Positions 1 to 13,046 of a DNA stretch of 64,000 bases are shown here, one piece after another. Under the pieces are notes generated by a model. It worked only from the letters and a program-made list of their open reading frames with translations, did not search any database and was not told the origin of the DNA. Origin of the DNA: Amia ocellicauda (lineage: Eukaryota; Chordata; Actinopteri; Amiiformes; Amiidae); the NCBI RefSeq assembly GCF_036373705.1, contig NC_089866.1, forward strand, positions 22,980,001-23,044,000, given 5' to 3'. Every line of letters begins with the position of its first letter. Positions within the stretch are counted from its first letter, which is position 1. The translations under genes and the position numbers were made by a program.

Positions 1-72
1 TTCACCTATCAAAGTGAAATGCTCACATTTCATTAAACACAAGAGCGGAGAAGCGATTCAATAGAACAGTAC

Positions 73-3000
73 TTTGTTGAGTAAGTCGATGGTGTTGGGC
101 AATTCCTCTATGCTGCTCTTCTCCGTTAGAGGTTTCCTCTGTGCAACCTGGGTGTTTAAGTCCTGAACAGTTTGCTGTTGCTCTCCAATCTTCTCCTGAG
201 CCACTCGCAGTTCCTCTTGAGTCTCAATCATCTGCACCAACAAGTAAAGACTCCTCTTAGTCAACACACATTTGTTTTTCACCCTTCAGCTCCTTATTCT
301 TAAATTATGAAACAAACCATTACATGTTTTAAATACAAACAATCCATGCTCTTTCAACAGCATTATTTTGCAGTCAGACCACGTCACAAAGTGAAAGGTA
401 AAATTACATACATTTAGAAAATGTATGTTGATTTCTAACGAGAAATAACTACATTATAAGTCTGAATGTATTGTTCAGATGGAGCGATTACAGCTTAATA
501 CAAAACATTACAGCCCAGACAAAGGTAAAATTAAGAGGATCTGTACTGTGACAGGAGTAAAAAAGACCACTGAACACTTTAGCCTTTGAATTTTTCACAC
601 TCACCATCTCCACATTTTCCTCTAGGTCGGCCTTCAGCTGGTTCTTCTCGGCTCGGACTCCCTCCAGTATCTCCTGCAACTGATCTCTCTGCTCCGTGAG
701 CAATGTGATCCGTGTCCGCAGCTCCTGCAGCTCAGCGTCTGGACTCTGAGCAGAGTCTCTCCTCTCAGACAGGAGGGCGTCCCTCTCACTGTTCACCACC
801 TTCAGCTCTGAAGTCAACTCATTTATCTGTAAGGAGTAAGTCACCGATTGAAGGAAATGCCTACACAGATTAAAAAGTGTCTTTTGAGAGGAATAAATTA
901 TCCCCAGCTTACCTGGTGTTCCAGTCGAGCTTCTCTCCGAGTACTCTGGTCTTTGAGCTCCGCAACCAGCTGTTCTTGCAGTTTGAGCTCCTCCTTGACA
1001 CTGCAAATGTCTTGCTGGGTCTCAATAACCTGAAGATGAACAAATCACTGCATTAATATTGATGGGTGGGCGGCACAGACTTTATATCCTTGATATCACC
1101 ATTTCCAGCTCATCTGAAGGACATTCTTGCCTTTGCATGTTTATGTTTCACAAACAAGAGAAACAGAGGAATGCCAGAGCTTACCTGTTGTTCCAGCTGA
1201 GATTCTCTCTCTGCTCTCTGGGTCTTGAGGTCAGAGTTGAGTTGCTGCTGGTTTCTCAGTTCCTCCTGGGCCTGCACCACCTAAGGAAATTAACCACTGT
1301 GTGATTTGCAATCACCAACTGCAATTAAAGACCTTGAATATTGCTCTTCACCACAAGTGCAACCCATTCTTCTTTTGTCAAGTCCTGAAGAGTGAAAAAT
1401 AGGATGGAGACAAAAACATGTACAGGGGGTTCTCGAAAGTAATCGGGGATGTGTTTATGAAAATCGCGTTGAATTGCAAAATGAAGAATTAAGTGGAATT
1501 AATATTTATAAGAAATAATGGGAATAGCCCTAGATGCATTCCAACACCCCAAAATGTCTTTCAAACACTAAACCACTCTTATAATTCATTACAATGATAA
1601 TTTTAAATACAAATAAATGTATAACCATTACAGTATGAACTCAGTGAATGAATCTAACATAGTATTGTACCATTTCTAAACACAAACACTTTTTACCTAG
1701 CCCATCTCCAAAATATTAAATCACATTATGTAAAATAAAGACAAAAAATAAGATGTGCACTTAGTAAAATTTGAGAAATTATTCATATAATTGAGCGTGA
1801 ATCTGTGCGAACGAGAGAGGAAAAGAAAAGTCTACTAACCGCACAGGATCACTGTTCACAGACTGAGAACAGACAACATTGTGGGACTATGGGAGTGTGT
1901 CTAGCAACAGTTACGATATTAAGATTTAGTGTAAAATACTTATTTTGTACTTTCACAGTCTCCATAGTTGAAAAAAGCAATAATGGGAACAGACAAAGTA
2001 GGAGTTCAAAGATGGAGAAGTGAGGAGCAGCTTGCTCTCTTTTCGCTTTATTATTTTCATTATCATACTGTAATCACATCAGTTTGTGAAAACGATGAAT
2101 TGCGAGGACCCCCTGTAGAAAGTTTGTTTACAACAAGGGGCTAAGATGCGTCCCAAGCTTACATGTTCTAATTGACCCTCTCTTTCTGCACTCTGGGTCT
2201 TCAGGTCAGTGAATAGCTGCTGCATCTGCCCGAGCTCCTCCTGGGCACAGCGAAGATCTCCTTGGATTTCCACACTCTGAGGGCAATAAAACTACCCCTT
2301 TCAACATGAGACTTGAAACCACTAACTCACTAATTCCAATTGTGGTTGACTCACTTCAGTAGAAAAAAACTCTCTCAAAAGGACGAGACCGGACCAAGTC
2401 AACCTTAACTGCCACTCACCATCTCCACATTCTCCTCCAGGTCGGCCTTCAGCTGGTTCTTCTCGGCTCGGACTCCCTCCAGTATCTCCTGCAGCTGGTC
2501 TCTCTCCTCCGTGAGGGATTTGATGCGTGTCCGCAGCTCCTGCAGCTCAGCATCTGGACTCTGAGCAGAGTCTCTCCTGTCAGACAGGAGGGCGTCCCTC
2601 TCACTGTTCACCACCTTCAGCTCCTCAGAAATGGTGAGAACCTGGAAAGATTAATTGGATTAATATCCCATGTTGTACTTTGCCACCACAAATACAGCTT
2701 TACATTCTTGATAACAAGGAAATAACATTAGCAAACTCAATTTAAGGTGCTAGTATGAAGGTGAGCTATCCATGTGTGGTATTACATTGGTTGAGCACTT
2801 TACCTGGGTTTCTAGTTGCTTTATAGTCTCTTCAATGTGTGTCATTTCATGCCTAGAGGCCTCCTCCCTTTCTGCGAGTGTGCTCTCAGAGTCTTTCAGC
2901 AGCTGTTCCTGTTCCAACAGCTTTTCTTCAGTTACTCTTTGCTGCTCTTCAGTGTTCACAACCTAGAAAGTTGTAAGAAACCATTGGAGAAACTGCTAAA

Positions 3001-6000
3001 TTTCCATGTTACATCTTTATTCCAGTGGAAAGAAATCTGGATCCAAAACATAACTTCTGGAATCTCAGGTAAAACCTTTTGTTAAACAATATTGCATTCC
3101 TTTTCAGCCTCCAGACTATAAAATACATTTTAGACAAAAAGAGGATTCCATGATATGAATAGTTCAATAGTGCTTGTGACGATCATAAACCAATTAAAAC
3201 TAGAGGTTACAAACCAATAACGAACAGTATAATATTAAACAAACCTGCAAGCTTAGGTCTTCCAGTCTGTTTAGCAGTTGCTCTTTATCTGCAGACACGT
3301 TCTCTAGCTCAGCTTTGAGTTTCTCACACTCCTCAGACATAGCCAGGCATTGCTTCTGTGCTGAGTCATGCTGTTGAGACAAGTCTGTCATCTTCTGCTC
3401 AGTCTTCTCTAGCTTGGAGAGAACTTCAATGAGATTGGCAGCAGCTTGCAGTTTGGCCTCCGTCAGCTCTCGTATCTCCACATCAATTTCTGCCTTTGTG
3501 GAGAGAAGAGCATCCCTCTCAGACTGTATGGCACAGAGCTCGTTAGAAATCTCGCAGATCTAGGGAAAGAAAAGGTCAAACATTCTTGTCACATCCTTTT
3601 AAAACTTTTTTTTTTTTTAAATCAAAAGAACCCAAGAGGCGATCCCTGGGAGGAAGGAGGAAGTAGGAGGAAGTCCTTATCACCTTTTTCATCAAGTCAT
3701 CAACCTTCTCAGGGAGGTGCTTGAGCTCAGACAGGGCCTCAATCTCTGCATGCAATGTTCTTTCCCCTTCCAAGGATTTTTCCAGCTCTTTTTGGAGCCC
3801 AGCAACTTTTTGTTCCAGTTCAAAACGCTCAATCAGATCTGAAAGGCAGAGAGTAAGATCCATTACTAAAGCATTAACTTAGTTCTAAACAAATTCCAAG
3901 ATAAGGCCAGTTCTCAAAACATTGTTATTTTGTTGTTTTTATGAATACTTTTCAGATTCCTTTTGTATTCATCTCACTGTACATCTAACTTCTCATCAGC
4001 CCTTATTCCACAATAGTCATGGCTGCAATGTTATGTATAGTGAACATACTTTTGGGGACCTTTCCATCCAGGAGGGTGGTCAGCTTGGTGTTTTCTTCAA
4101 AAGCAATCTGCAGCTCTTTTTGCAGGTCCACCTGCATCGTTTTGAAGCGTTTCTTCTCGGACTCTAACTGGCTCTGTAGCCTCTGCACATCAGTCTCCAT
4201 CTGCTGGTACTTGGCTGTGATTTCAACCTGCCCAAAAGAAAGACCACACAGAATTGAGTATCTCGACTTGACTTGCGTGCAGCCAATCAGTGTTTATGCT
4301 AAGAGAGGGCCTTACATCTTTCTCCTTGAGGGCAAGATTCTCACTGCGAAGGAAGGCCCACTCTTTCTTAGTGTCAAGATTCACAGTCTCTGCATCTCCC
4401 AGGGAGTGCTTTAGCTGTTGGATCTCTACCATCAAGTCCTTACCGCCCTGTAAGAGATTTAACAACATATGAAAATCATACTTAATCTGGATATTTGACA
4501 TCTTTCCACTGGTATTCAGCAGGCTCTTCCTCAGCATTGTAAGCTTTAAATAACTGCCCCCACAATCCAGCTTTATTTCAGAATTGCAAACACAAGTGAA
4601 CCCTAACGTCTCAAGAACTCACCAGATTCTGCATCTCTGAAATCCAGTCTTCCTTCTTCTGCAGTTCATTTGACTTCATTTCAAGCTCAGCCTGAGACAT
4701 AAGTGAACATATTTTATTATGAAAGAGGAAGCAACCATGCACATTTTACCTTTAATTCCATTCCTACAATATAGTCTGCATTAGCCATCTAAAGGCAATA
4801 TCTTTTGAAAATGAACATCTAGAATTTGGGGAAACACGCACCTTAGACACAGCACACTAAGTGCTGTTCTACAACAGAGTTGTATTGGACTTTGTAACCC
4901 TTTATTGTATGAGGAACAATTTATTCAAACTTGCATGGCCTGACATGTATATCCAAAACATGTACTTAATATACAGAAATCCAGTCACAAGTTCTTTATA
5001 ATGCCATTTAGTCACAGACCACAGAGTCTGGCATTCTCAGCCACCAAAAATATCACAAGTGAGTGAGTCCAATTTGAGAATCCTAGCACATGTTCACCAT
5101 TGAGAACTTCAGACACTACAAGTTAAAGCGTTCGGAGCTTTATTAGACCTCAGTCCAAAACAGTTAAACCTCTCGCATAGCCTCACCTTCAGATTTTCGA
5201 TGCACATGCCAGCGCTCTCAATCTCCTTCTTTAAGCTGCTGATTTCACTCATTAATTCAGTCTGTGGGGCAATTAAGCAAGGTGAAGAAAAGCAGAGGAG
5301 TGAGGAAGCAGCCATCAGCTAGCAGCCCTCTCCTGAATCACAGCCAAGGACTAAACCACATGCAGAGTCTCTGCTACTGAAGCATCCATGATCCTTACTC
5401 AACAGCTTTTAGCAGAAAGTGTACAAGATTATCAAGGTAATTTAAAAACAAATTCCATGTAACTTTTCAACTTCTCACGGTTAGTGTAATGTGGATTAAA
5501 GTGTAATGTAATATAATTTAGTGTAATGTGGATTAAACCATAGAAATGTAGGTTTTCCTTAATGAAATTGAACCTCTGTTGTGTACATCAATTTCTATAG
5601 GGAAAATAAATCTTAAGGGGAATTAAAGGTCTTCACATGCATGCAAGCCAGTTTGATTATAATTGCTATGGGTTAATACACCCAGATGAGTCAGGATTAC
5701 AAAACATGTAATATTAGGAATAAAAATATAGCAAAAAATGAAACCTCTCAATTGCCAAGTCTTGTACAAAATAAGTCTGTAGTACAAACAAGTAATACAA
5801 CCAAACAAAAGCAACCATTATGTCTCCTTTAATAGCACGCTTGTGTAGAATCACTATCAATCCATGCAAATAGTATGTCATGAGGACATATAAGCCCAAA
5901 AATGCAGTTGGGAAATAAGTCACCTCATATAGTTTGTTGCTCTCCTCTTCAAAAGTTTTGAACTCACTGAGCTCCTCTTTCTCTGCAATCTCGTTCTGGA

Positions 6001-9000
6001 GACGCTTCTTTTCCTGCTCCAAGACCTCGTTCGCCTTCCTCAAGCGGTCAAATTCTTCTTTAAGGATGTTCCTCTCTGCCTGGATGACCTCCTGTTTACA
6101 AATAAATACAAAATCAAACCAAAGAGGTTGAAAAAAATAATAGAAAACAAAATGAAGGACAACAAAAGAAAAGAGGGTATAAAACAGCTTACCTTCTCAG
6201 TCACCAGTGTTTCACAGAGCTGCATCGTTTCCCTGAACTCGGTTTCATACTGCAAAGACAGAAGGTACAGTCTGCTGTAGTCTTGCGAAATATGCACCTA
6301 TACTTCAGTCCAGTGCTACACAGTATAGAAGTGAAGCAATACTGATCATATAAGCAAAGGTTTCTTACAGTCTGATAGGCTGCCTGGCTGTACGTCTCTG
6401 TCTGGATATCTTCATCCACAGGCTCCTGGGCCGGTGGTTTAACGGTGACCTCCACACGCTCTTCCAACTCCATCACCTTCCTCTCCAGCATGCTGCCCTT
6501 CTCTACGGCTTCCAGTTTCTCCTGGGTTTCCTTCTGCAACTGCTGCTCCAAACTCGCCACCTTCTCCTTCAGTTCGTTCACGTGAACCAGAGAATAAAAA
6601 CCGCTGACGAAACACGGAAAAGAAGAATTAAGGCCATTTTAGCCAATAAACTAGGAAGGAACGTTTGGTTGACACAAATTGACCACCAAGCACAGATGTT
6701 GCCATAAAGATGTTGTGATGTCATGCGTTCCACCCTTTGCTTACCTATCGGAAGGAGACGAGGAGGAAGACGAAACATCTGATAAGACAGACGGAGTGTT
6801 CCTGCTTCTGCGCACAGAGACGTTGCTCATATATGAATCCATTTCCAAGGGGAGATCATCTATAGTCTGCTGCCAAGTGTCATCTCCATCAAAATCTAAC
6901 ATTTCAGCTGTGGATAAAAGGAGCCATTTTAAAACCTGACATTCAGGTTTATATAGCAAATTATATAGATTTTTGCCTTCTGAAATGTAAACATGGTATA
7001 GAGTAGGAGGAAACATTGAGCATGTTCTCTTGACTCACACAACCCAAACCAAGGACAGCAAACCAACATCTAACTTACAGTCATCTTGTTCGATTACTGA
7101 AGATAAATCTGCTTTCTTTCTTTTAAGAGAATGTTCTGGAAATCCACGGTCGCTGAAATTAAATCCTTCGGACGTCATACCCCGCAGGAGTTTGCCACCC
7201 CAAGTAACTCTCCTCTTGTTTCGCATCTGAAAAATGTATTCAAAAAACATTGCGAAACTAAGATCTGATTCAGGAAGACGTCTCCACTTTAGACAACAAT
7301 ATGCAAAAGAAAGGCATATCCTGCATGAATATTTTTGTTTTATTTTTTACACACAGTCTATCCAGGGCAGTGGGTAAACTATCCTATACAAGTTTCAAAA
7401 TACACAACACCACCTCCCCAGCTCATTCCATGCATACCTTCATGTCGTTCACTACGAAACTGGAGGAGGTAACCAAGATCATTGTTAAGTTCTTGATGCG
7501 ATCCTCCTGTTCTCGCTGTAACTGGTCTTTCTCCTGTAGCAGCTGGGCCAGAACCTCCTTTTCGGTGGCCTGTACCCGTGTCTCAGAGGAAACCTAAACC
7601 AATACTTACAGTCAGTACGTGCAGGTCAAGTTCTTACAAGTGAAGAAGAGAAACTAATACAGGAAGTTCCAAATTTTCCTCATTGACATCCAGGTTTACC
7701 CCCTTAAAGCACTATTGGTAAATACATGCAGATTTAAACCTGAACAACTGAAACTAGCACGCTTCCAACACCTATCCTAATCTTAGCACGTCTTACTTCC
7801 TCGAGACGTCTCTTGAGATCCACAATCTCGTTTCTGTATCTCCTCATTAGCGCGCCGTCATCCAGAACCTCGTTCACATGAGGGTCGTTCTTCATATGTT
7901 TGGCTGTGCTGGCAAACTAGAGAGGTGGGTGGGGAATAAAAAAATAACATTAGAGTGCTTCAAATGCATTGGGGCAACTGCTTGAGTTAAGAATGGAAGT
8001 CTTTTACCTGAAGGGTGCTAAGGGTCTCCTCAATAGTGGCCGGAGTAATGGTGCATATGATCACTGTTTTGGCATTGCCACCGAGGGAGTTTTGGAGAAT
8101 CCTGGTGAGTTTACTATCTCTGTAATTTGTAAAGCCCCTGTACAAAAGAAAGAACACATGTTGTGATTTAATATTGCTCAAAAAACACATAGGGATGATG
8201 GTTGTTGTATCAGAAGCAGACGGCACTACTGGGACATAGTTCTTACCCAGGATTCCCATCAGTCAGTTTTTTGATAACTTGGCCCAAAGTAAACAAGCTC
8301 CGGTTAATGTTGCACCCTTCTTTCAGTCTCAGCCCTGGAACAGAGTGTAGGAATCATAAGACTGTTGGGGGGTACTGGAAGCATGATATGTAGAACTTCA
8401 AAAAAAGGTTACTTGTGCACATAAAAATTACCTTCAGCTCCTGTTTGGCTAGCTCTTTCACTCCCAGCCAAGTCAACCAGGTTCTGTTAGAAATGGGAGG
8501 TAAAATGGGGGAGTTATTACTGCAGCCTGTACTTTTACATTCCCTCTTTTTACCCCAATACATCTGCCAGTCTCTTAAGTATTCAATTATAAAATACAGT
8601 TAAAAAAAAGAAAGTCTGCAGGGACTTCATTACTTCATGCTTTTAAGAATGTACTGTATTCCAACAGCAACAGACAAGGAAATACCCGAGGAAGTACAGA
8701 TCCATCAGAGTGCCTTCAGTTCATATTCATAGCTCACCAAATGGGACACCATAACCGCCATGTCCTGAAGTTCTGCGCCAGGTGTATCGCATTTTTCACG
8801 ACTTTCCAAAATCTGGAAGTAAAACAAAAATACGGAAAATAAATTGATCAAATGTTGTCCTCTCTCAAATACTGCCACAGGAAAAATATAATCTTTACAC
8901 AAGGATACAGATTTTCAAAAATTTGCTTTGACACCATGTCATGTTTATCTGCACTATAATTATGGGGGGTAAGAAAGAAGTAACCGCTGCACCAACATCA

Positions 9001-9476
9001 ATAAAGTTCCAAAAGATTCAGAAATCATAAGTAGCCGTACCATTCGGAAAATTGTGTGAGACCGACTACTGCGCTGATTCATCTTGGTCTCTCCGTAATG
9101 TCGATTTTCTAGAAAAGAAAATTGCAATAGGATTGAAATACCTGCAGAATTTAAACAGATTAATGTACTTTCAAATAAAAACCTACTAGAGAGGTTGGAT
9201 TATTTTAATATTAAATTATTTTGGGGGGTTTTTGAGTTCTTGTACTCGTGGTGACTTGGGTTCACGCAATTCACTTAATGCGGCTTTCATGCTTTGACTT
9301 TTTCCGAGAGAACAAAATGTTTACACGTTGCCATGGCACTACAGTGAAAATAAGTGAAAATGTCCGAGCAGGGAGGAAAAAGGAGCAAGAGTAAAGAGAA
9401 GAGTGCCGGCACCCTGCCAATCAGCCTACTTCTGCATAGTGAGCCATTTAATATATCTGATACAAATCTGATAAAA

Positions 9477-9552
<76 letters not shown>

Positions 9553-12205
9553 CAAATAAATGTCAAATGATCAGCGAGGTGATTGTTGACAATTCGATAC
9601 TAGATAGCAAAATAACAATGTATAACATTTAAAAATAAATTCTTACTTTCTCCTTTTTTGATCCATTCCAGGACTTGTTTGGCAGATACAACCACCTCCT
9701 CAGTGAGATCAGCTACATAAACATTTCTCTAAAAAGACAATTATAAAAAACAAATCAATATAAACGTTTATCACATAAAACAGGACAACGTGCTAAGAAA
9801 GCTCCAATGCAATTTAAATTATTTCTGTGATGCACAAAGTTGAATACAGCCACCACATTACTACACAGGAATAAAATATGATCTTACAATTCAGTGGATC
9901 CTGATAGTTCTTACAAGAAACCCTTAAAAATGTATATTACTTGGTTTTTGTTTTGTTTTTTTTACACACAAGGCTTATGAAAACAGGGTTGCCAAAAAAT
10001 GGCAAGGGTGCTCGTGTATTTTTCTTTTTGTTGGGGACTTTTTTGGGGGAGCATTTAAAGATTTGTTTGGTCAGACGGGCCATGTGGCCTGAATATAGTT
10101 GCAGGAAACCCTGGAAAAGATATAAGAATATAAAAAGTCTCCAGAGCCATTATCCAATGGAATGCATCCACACAAACTACTGCCTTTAACCAAGACTGAC
10201 CAAACCAGCAATTCCACTCTCAAATTAAATCTCACTTACATTTGTGCCCTCTCGGATTTCCAATGGCTTCCTTTTGAGGCTGTCACACAGCAGATCAGTG
10301 ACCGTCTCATTGTAGATTTCCATATAGGACACACGCAGAAGAAATTCCATGTTGGAAGTCTAATTGACATAAAAAATAAAAATGCATGAAAAGATTAACT
10401 GAACCACTGAAAGCGTTTTGGTCTTCCCACCTGTGGTGAGAACTGTAATAGATGACTAGTTGACAAATCCTTCAGTGCTAACAATGCAACTTTGTGGCAT
10501 ATAAGCCAGCTTGCTAAACACAATAATGGTGTTTACTACTCACCACCGAAATAGTCTTGAATATGTCTTGAATGGCCAGAGGTAGGACTCCCACAGAGTC
10601 CTTGTTCCCCATCATTGTGAAAGTCTTTCCCGATGAGGTCTGTCCATATGCAAAGATTGTACCTGTGAAGAAGAAGGACCAGCTACTAAGAGAACCCAAC
10701 TTAAACTGCACTTTTCTTGAATTACATTCCTTTGTAGTTTTCAACACATAAGAGGAAGCAAAGAGCTTATGAATGTGAAAAGCTATAGACGTTTAGAGAG
10801 AGAAACATGGAGCACCTACCATTGTAGCCCTTGATGGCAGAATCCACAAGGGGCTTTGCAACTTCTTGATAAACTTGATCTGTTGTTTCATGGACACTAA
10901 AAACTCTGTCTGTAATTTTGGAAAAGAAAATGGACATTAAAAACAATAAAATATAATTGTAACTGAGCACACATTAAGACAAATAGCAGCATCTTCTTAC
11001 TTACTTATTAATCATACTGACTTCATAATGCAAGGGCTTTGCATTTAGAGTAAGTAATTGAACAGCTGATCATTAAATATAGATTAGTGGTCTAAACCAC
11101 ACCAACTGGGTCAAAGTATGGTACCAGTAAAGCACAAAATACAATAATAATCATAATAATAATAATAATAATAATAATAATAGGAATGTTAAATATGTCC
11201 AGTTAATTACATAAAGCGAGAACAAAGAGAATGAATGGGACTGAGGAACTAAGACATAGATTGAACAGGACATAGACTGACCAGACAGTCAAATATAAAG
11301 AATTTAAAAGGCTCAGAGCTTTTCTTACCAAAGTTAAAAGACCTGCTGCCATCAGCCTGGTGAACAGTTTGATTATCTGTTTTCCAGTACAGTGGTGCCG
11401 ACTCGGCATTGCCCGCCGCAGACTCTTCCCTGTTTAAAATCAAAGATATAATTAGTTAAGCATGGGATGGAAAAAACACATCCACAGTGTCGTAGGGTGG
11501 AAAATATTAATTCTTCATTTTTTAAATACTAGTAGATGTTAGGAGACATGTGTCATTACCGACCAGTCGCCTGGCTGGAATCAGATCAATTTCTAACATG
11601 AATCGAATTGGGTTATTTAAACATGTATTCAGTTAACATTATACTGTAAATGCACATTATGAAGACAACTTTAACCACCCCCCCCAATCAGGACTTGTTT
11701 TGACAGAGGAATACAAATGAGTTGTAACAAATAAGCCAGTGTTAGTTTTAATAATAGTGCATGTTACAGGCGAACACGTTTTTTTTTCCCCCAAAGCTTT
11801 GCAAACACGATTGCTTTTCAAATTGTAATGGTTGAAATCTGTATTTGATATAAACCTGAACACAATATGACACATAGTAAATTAGACCATTAACCCAAAT
11901 TATGTAAAACACACCCAGATAATCTGCAAATCGTATAACTGGCGCTCAAATTGTGCTATATTATTTTTCTAAATACACCAAGCAATTAAATGAAGAAAAC
12001 TCTAACGATCAATTGACTTTTCGGTACTTAAAAAATCTTTAAGTACTTCATATATCCATCATAAACCACCGTAACATTACCTAAGGGGAGGTTATGTATA
12101 TACAGTGTAGCCTATATATCAATTGAAGTATACTTGCCTCTGGATTAAAGGGCGAACTCGGACACACACTTTGACGGCCGATTCGTCTGTCATTTTACCC
12201 TCCAT
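73..12205 (-). CDS. cenpe: CENPE, centromere-associated kinesin-7 (5' two-thirds of exons in window, 3' end missing)
   Basis: CENP-E is a plus-end kinesin that links kinetochores to microtubules and drives chromosome congression. Exons, 5' to 3': 12205-12138, 11429-11329, 10909-10820, 10662-10544, 10359-10240, 9728-9647, 9108-9041, 8812-8738, 8483-8432, 8334-8247, 8137-8008, 7916-7797, 7593-7438, 7226-7079, 6907-6745, 6603-6369, 6249-6193, 6091-5924, 5261-5187, 4691-4623, 4447-4316, 4227-4050, 3838-3684, 3559-3245, 2962-2804, 2641-2420, 2276-2163, 1280-1185, 1029-913, 826-605 and about 231-73. All phases join, giving about 1350 codons; human CENP-E is about 2700 residues. Motor motifs are visible: VCVRVRPL at the N-terminus, P-loop GQTSSGKT (exon 4), switch I NQRSSRSH (exon 7), switch II DLAGSE (exon 9). 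The post-motor KRRVTW motif and long heptad coiled coil follow human CENP-E. The start may be the ATG at 12205 or the in-frame one at 12193. The last exon's donor near 72 is weak, so its end is uncertain. Intron 1 has a GC donor. Confidence 0.95.
605..2641 (-). repeat. Duplicated coiled-coil exon module inside CENPE
   Basis: Exons 2420-2641 and 605-826 are both exactly 222 nt and code for nearly the same 74 residues, sharing blocks such as [13 protein letters not shown] and [19 protein letters not shown]. They differ mainly at the first few residues and a few internal sites. The intervening and following exons (2163-2276, 1185-1280, 913-1029 and 73-231) are a second related type carrying the pattern Q-x-x-L-x-x-A-Q-E-x-L. 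This looks like tandem duplication of exon groups, with the nucleotide match in the 222-nt pair implying a recent event or gene conversion. The array may continue past the left edge. Confidence 0.85.
1421..2117. mobile_element. Non-autonomous DNA transposon (MITE) in a CENPE intron, TA-flanked
   Basis: The left end reads TACAGGGGGTTCTCG and the right end, reverse-complemented, reads TACAGGGGGTCCTCG. The inverted match continues imperfectly for about 24 bases. Each end begins with TA, which fits a TA target duplication as made by the Tc1/mariner superfamily. The 697 bp between contain no convincing transposase; the 72-codon open frame at 1805-2023 resembles nothing I know. It sits between CENPE exons 1185-1280 and 2163-2276, so it lies wholly in an intron. 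Confidence 0.7.
9481..9549. repeat. (TA)n microsatellite in CENPE intron 6
   Basis: About 34 uninterrupted TA units lie in the intron between CENPE exons 9647-9728 and 9041-9108. The tract is self-complementary and probably length-variable. It is a simple repeat; no function is claimed. Confidence 0.97.
11142..11182. repeat. (AAT)n microsatellite in CENPE intron 2
   Basis: About 13 AAT units, with one early interruption, lie between CENPE exons 11329-11429 and 10820-10909. Confidence 0.95.
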
Positions 12206-13046
12206 AAGATCTGCAGGTTTAGCATTTAAAACATGAAAAAAATAAAATAAACCCTACACGACACACTTCAGGAACATCCGCAAAGACCCGACTATCTTAG
12301 TTTAAATTTTACATCTTCAAATTCATTGGCCAGCGTCACTTTCCAGTCTGTACCAAGTGGAAATCGATAGGGGGTTCAATACAATATAGAATATCTTATT
12401 TTCAATATAATATTTGTGTATCTTTATAATTGAATTTGATTGCATTAACTTGGTCCATTATCCTTATTTTTTATTTTAAACCAAGTTTTAATATATTTCT
12501 AACGTGTTTCCTTCCACATTCGTAAGTCCAACCAATTGCTTCCACCCTTGGATCAATTTTCATTGGTCGCGTTCGTCTAACGGAGATTCTGCAGATCTGC
12601 GCAGAACTGCGGGAATCTGCGCTACAAGGACGTGGCCAAGTTGTCATTGTGCTGCGACACATATACGTCATCAAATAGTGTCAATTAAAAACACGTGATT
12701 GGAAGTAAGCATCCCAGCATGGCTGATATAGTACACATTTACCTCTGAGGGAAGCGTTTCATTCAAATCAGTTTTAAAATATTGTTTACCGGCATTACGC
12801 TCGGCGTTAAAACGTATCCAGGACTATAGTGCATTTAACGATACTAGTCATATGAACATTTGGGAACATATCCAAGTTTCAAAGACACGAGAAGAACAGT
12901 CGATTTCAATGTCTTAAAACCGTAAGGAAATACAAAAATGTCCTTAATGCTGAAATATATTAATGTTTTATCACTGAGTTCATACAAAGGACGAACGTTA
13001 CTTCACAGTTTTTAAGATAGACTTCAGCTCGTAACTTTACTTGGAT
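12206..13046. promoter_or_regulatory. Head-to-head CENPE/DDX51 promoter region
   Basis: The two start codons are 841 bp apart on opposite strands, so both 5' UTRs and core promoters must lie here unless an upstream noncoding exon was missed. On the CENPE strand a CCAAT box (12325-12329) lies 3 bp upstream of a TTTGAA sequence (12316-12321). TTTGAA matches the cell-cycle homology region bound by MuvB/DREAM in G2/M genes, a class to which CENPE belongs, although CCAAT and CHR are usually further apart. Further CCAAT boxes occur near 12529 (plus) and 12563 (inverted). I saw no good TATA box. The transcription start sites are not determined. Confidence 0.6.

Noticed and set aside
1325-1400. Short minus-strand stretch reading like [12 protein letters not shown] in a CENPE intron
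   Set aside because: Too short, not CENPE-like, and no matching splice sites. It may be a fragment of an old repeat.
9354-9632. Open frame rich in Ile-Tyr repeats
   Set aside because: It is just translation of the (TA)n microsatellite.
10389-10543. Candidate extra CENPE exon after exon 4 (acceptor-like CCACAG near 10432)
   Set aside because: The next true exon (10240-10359) joins exon 4 in phase with the family sequence, and the candidate does not code for kinesin residues.
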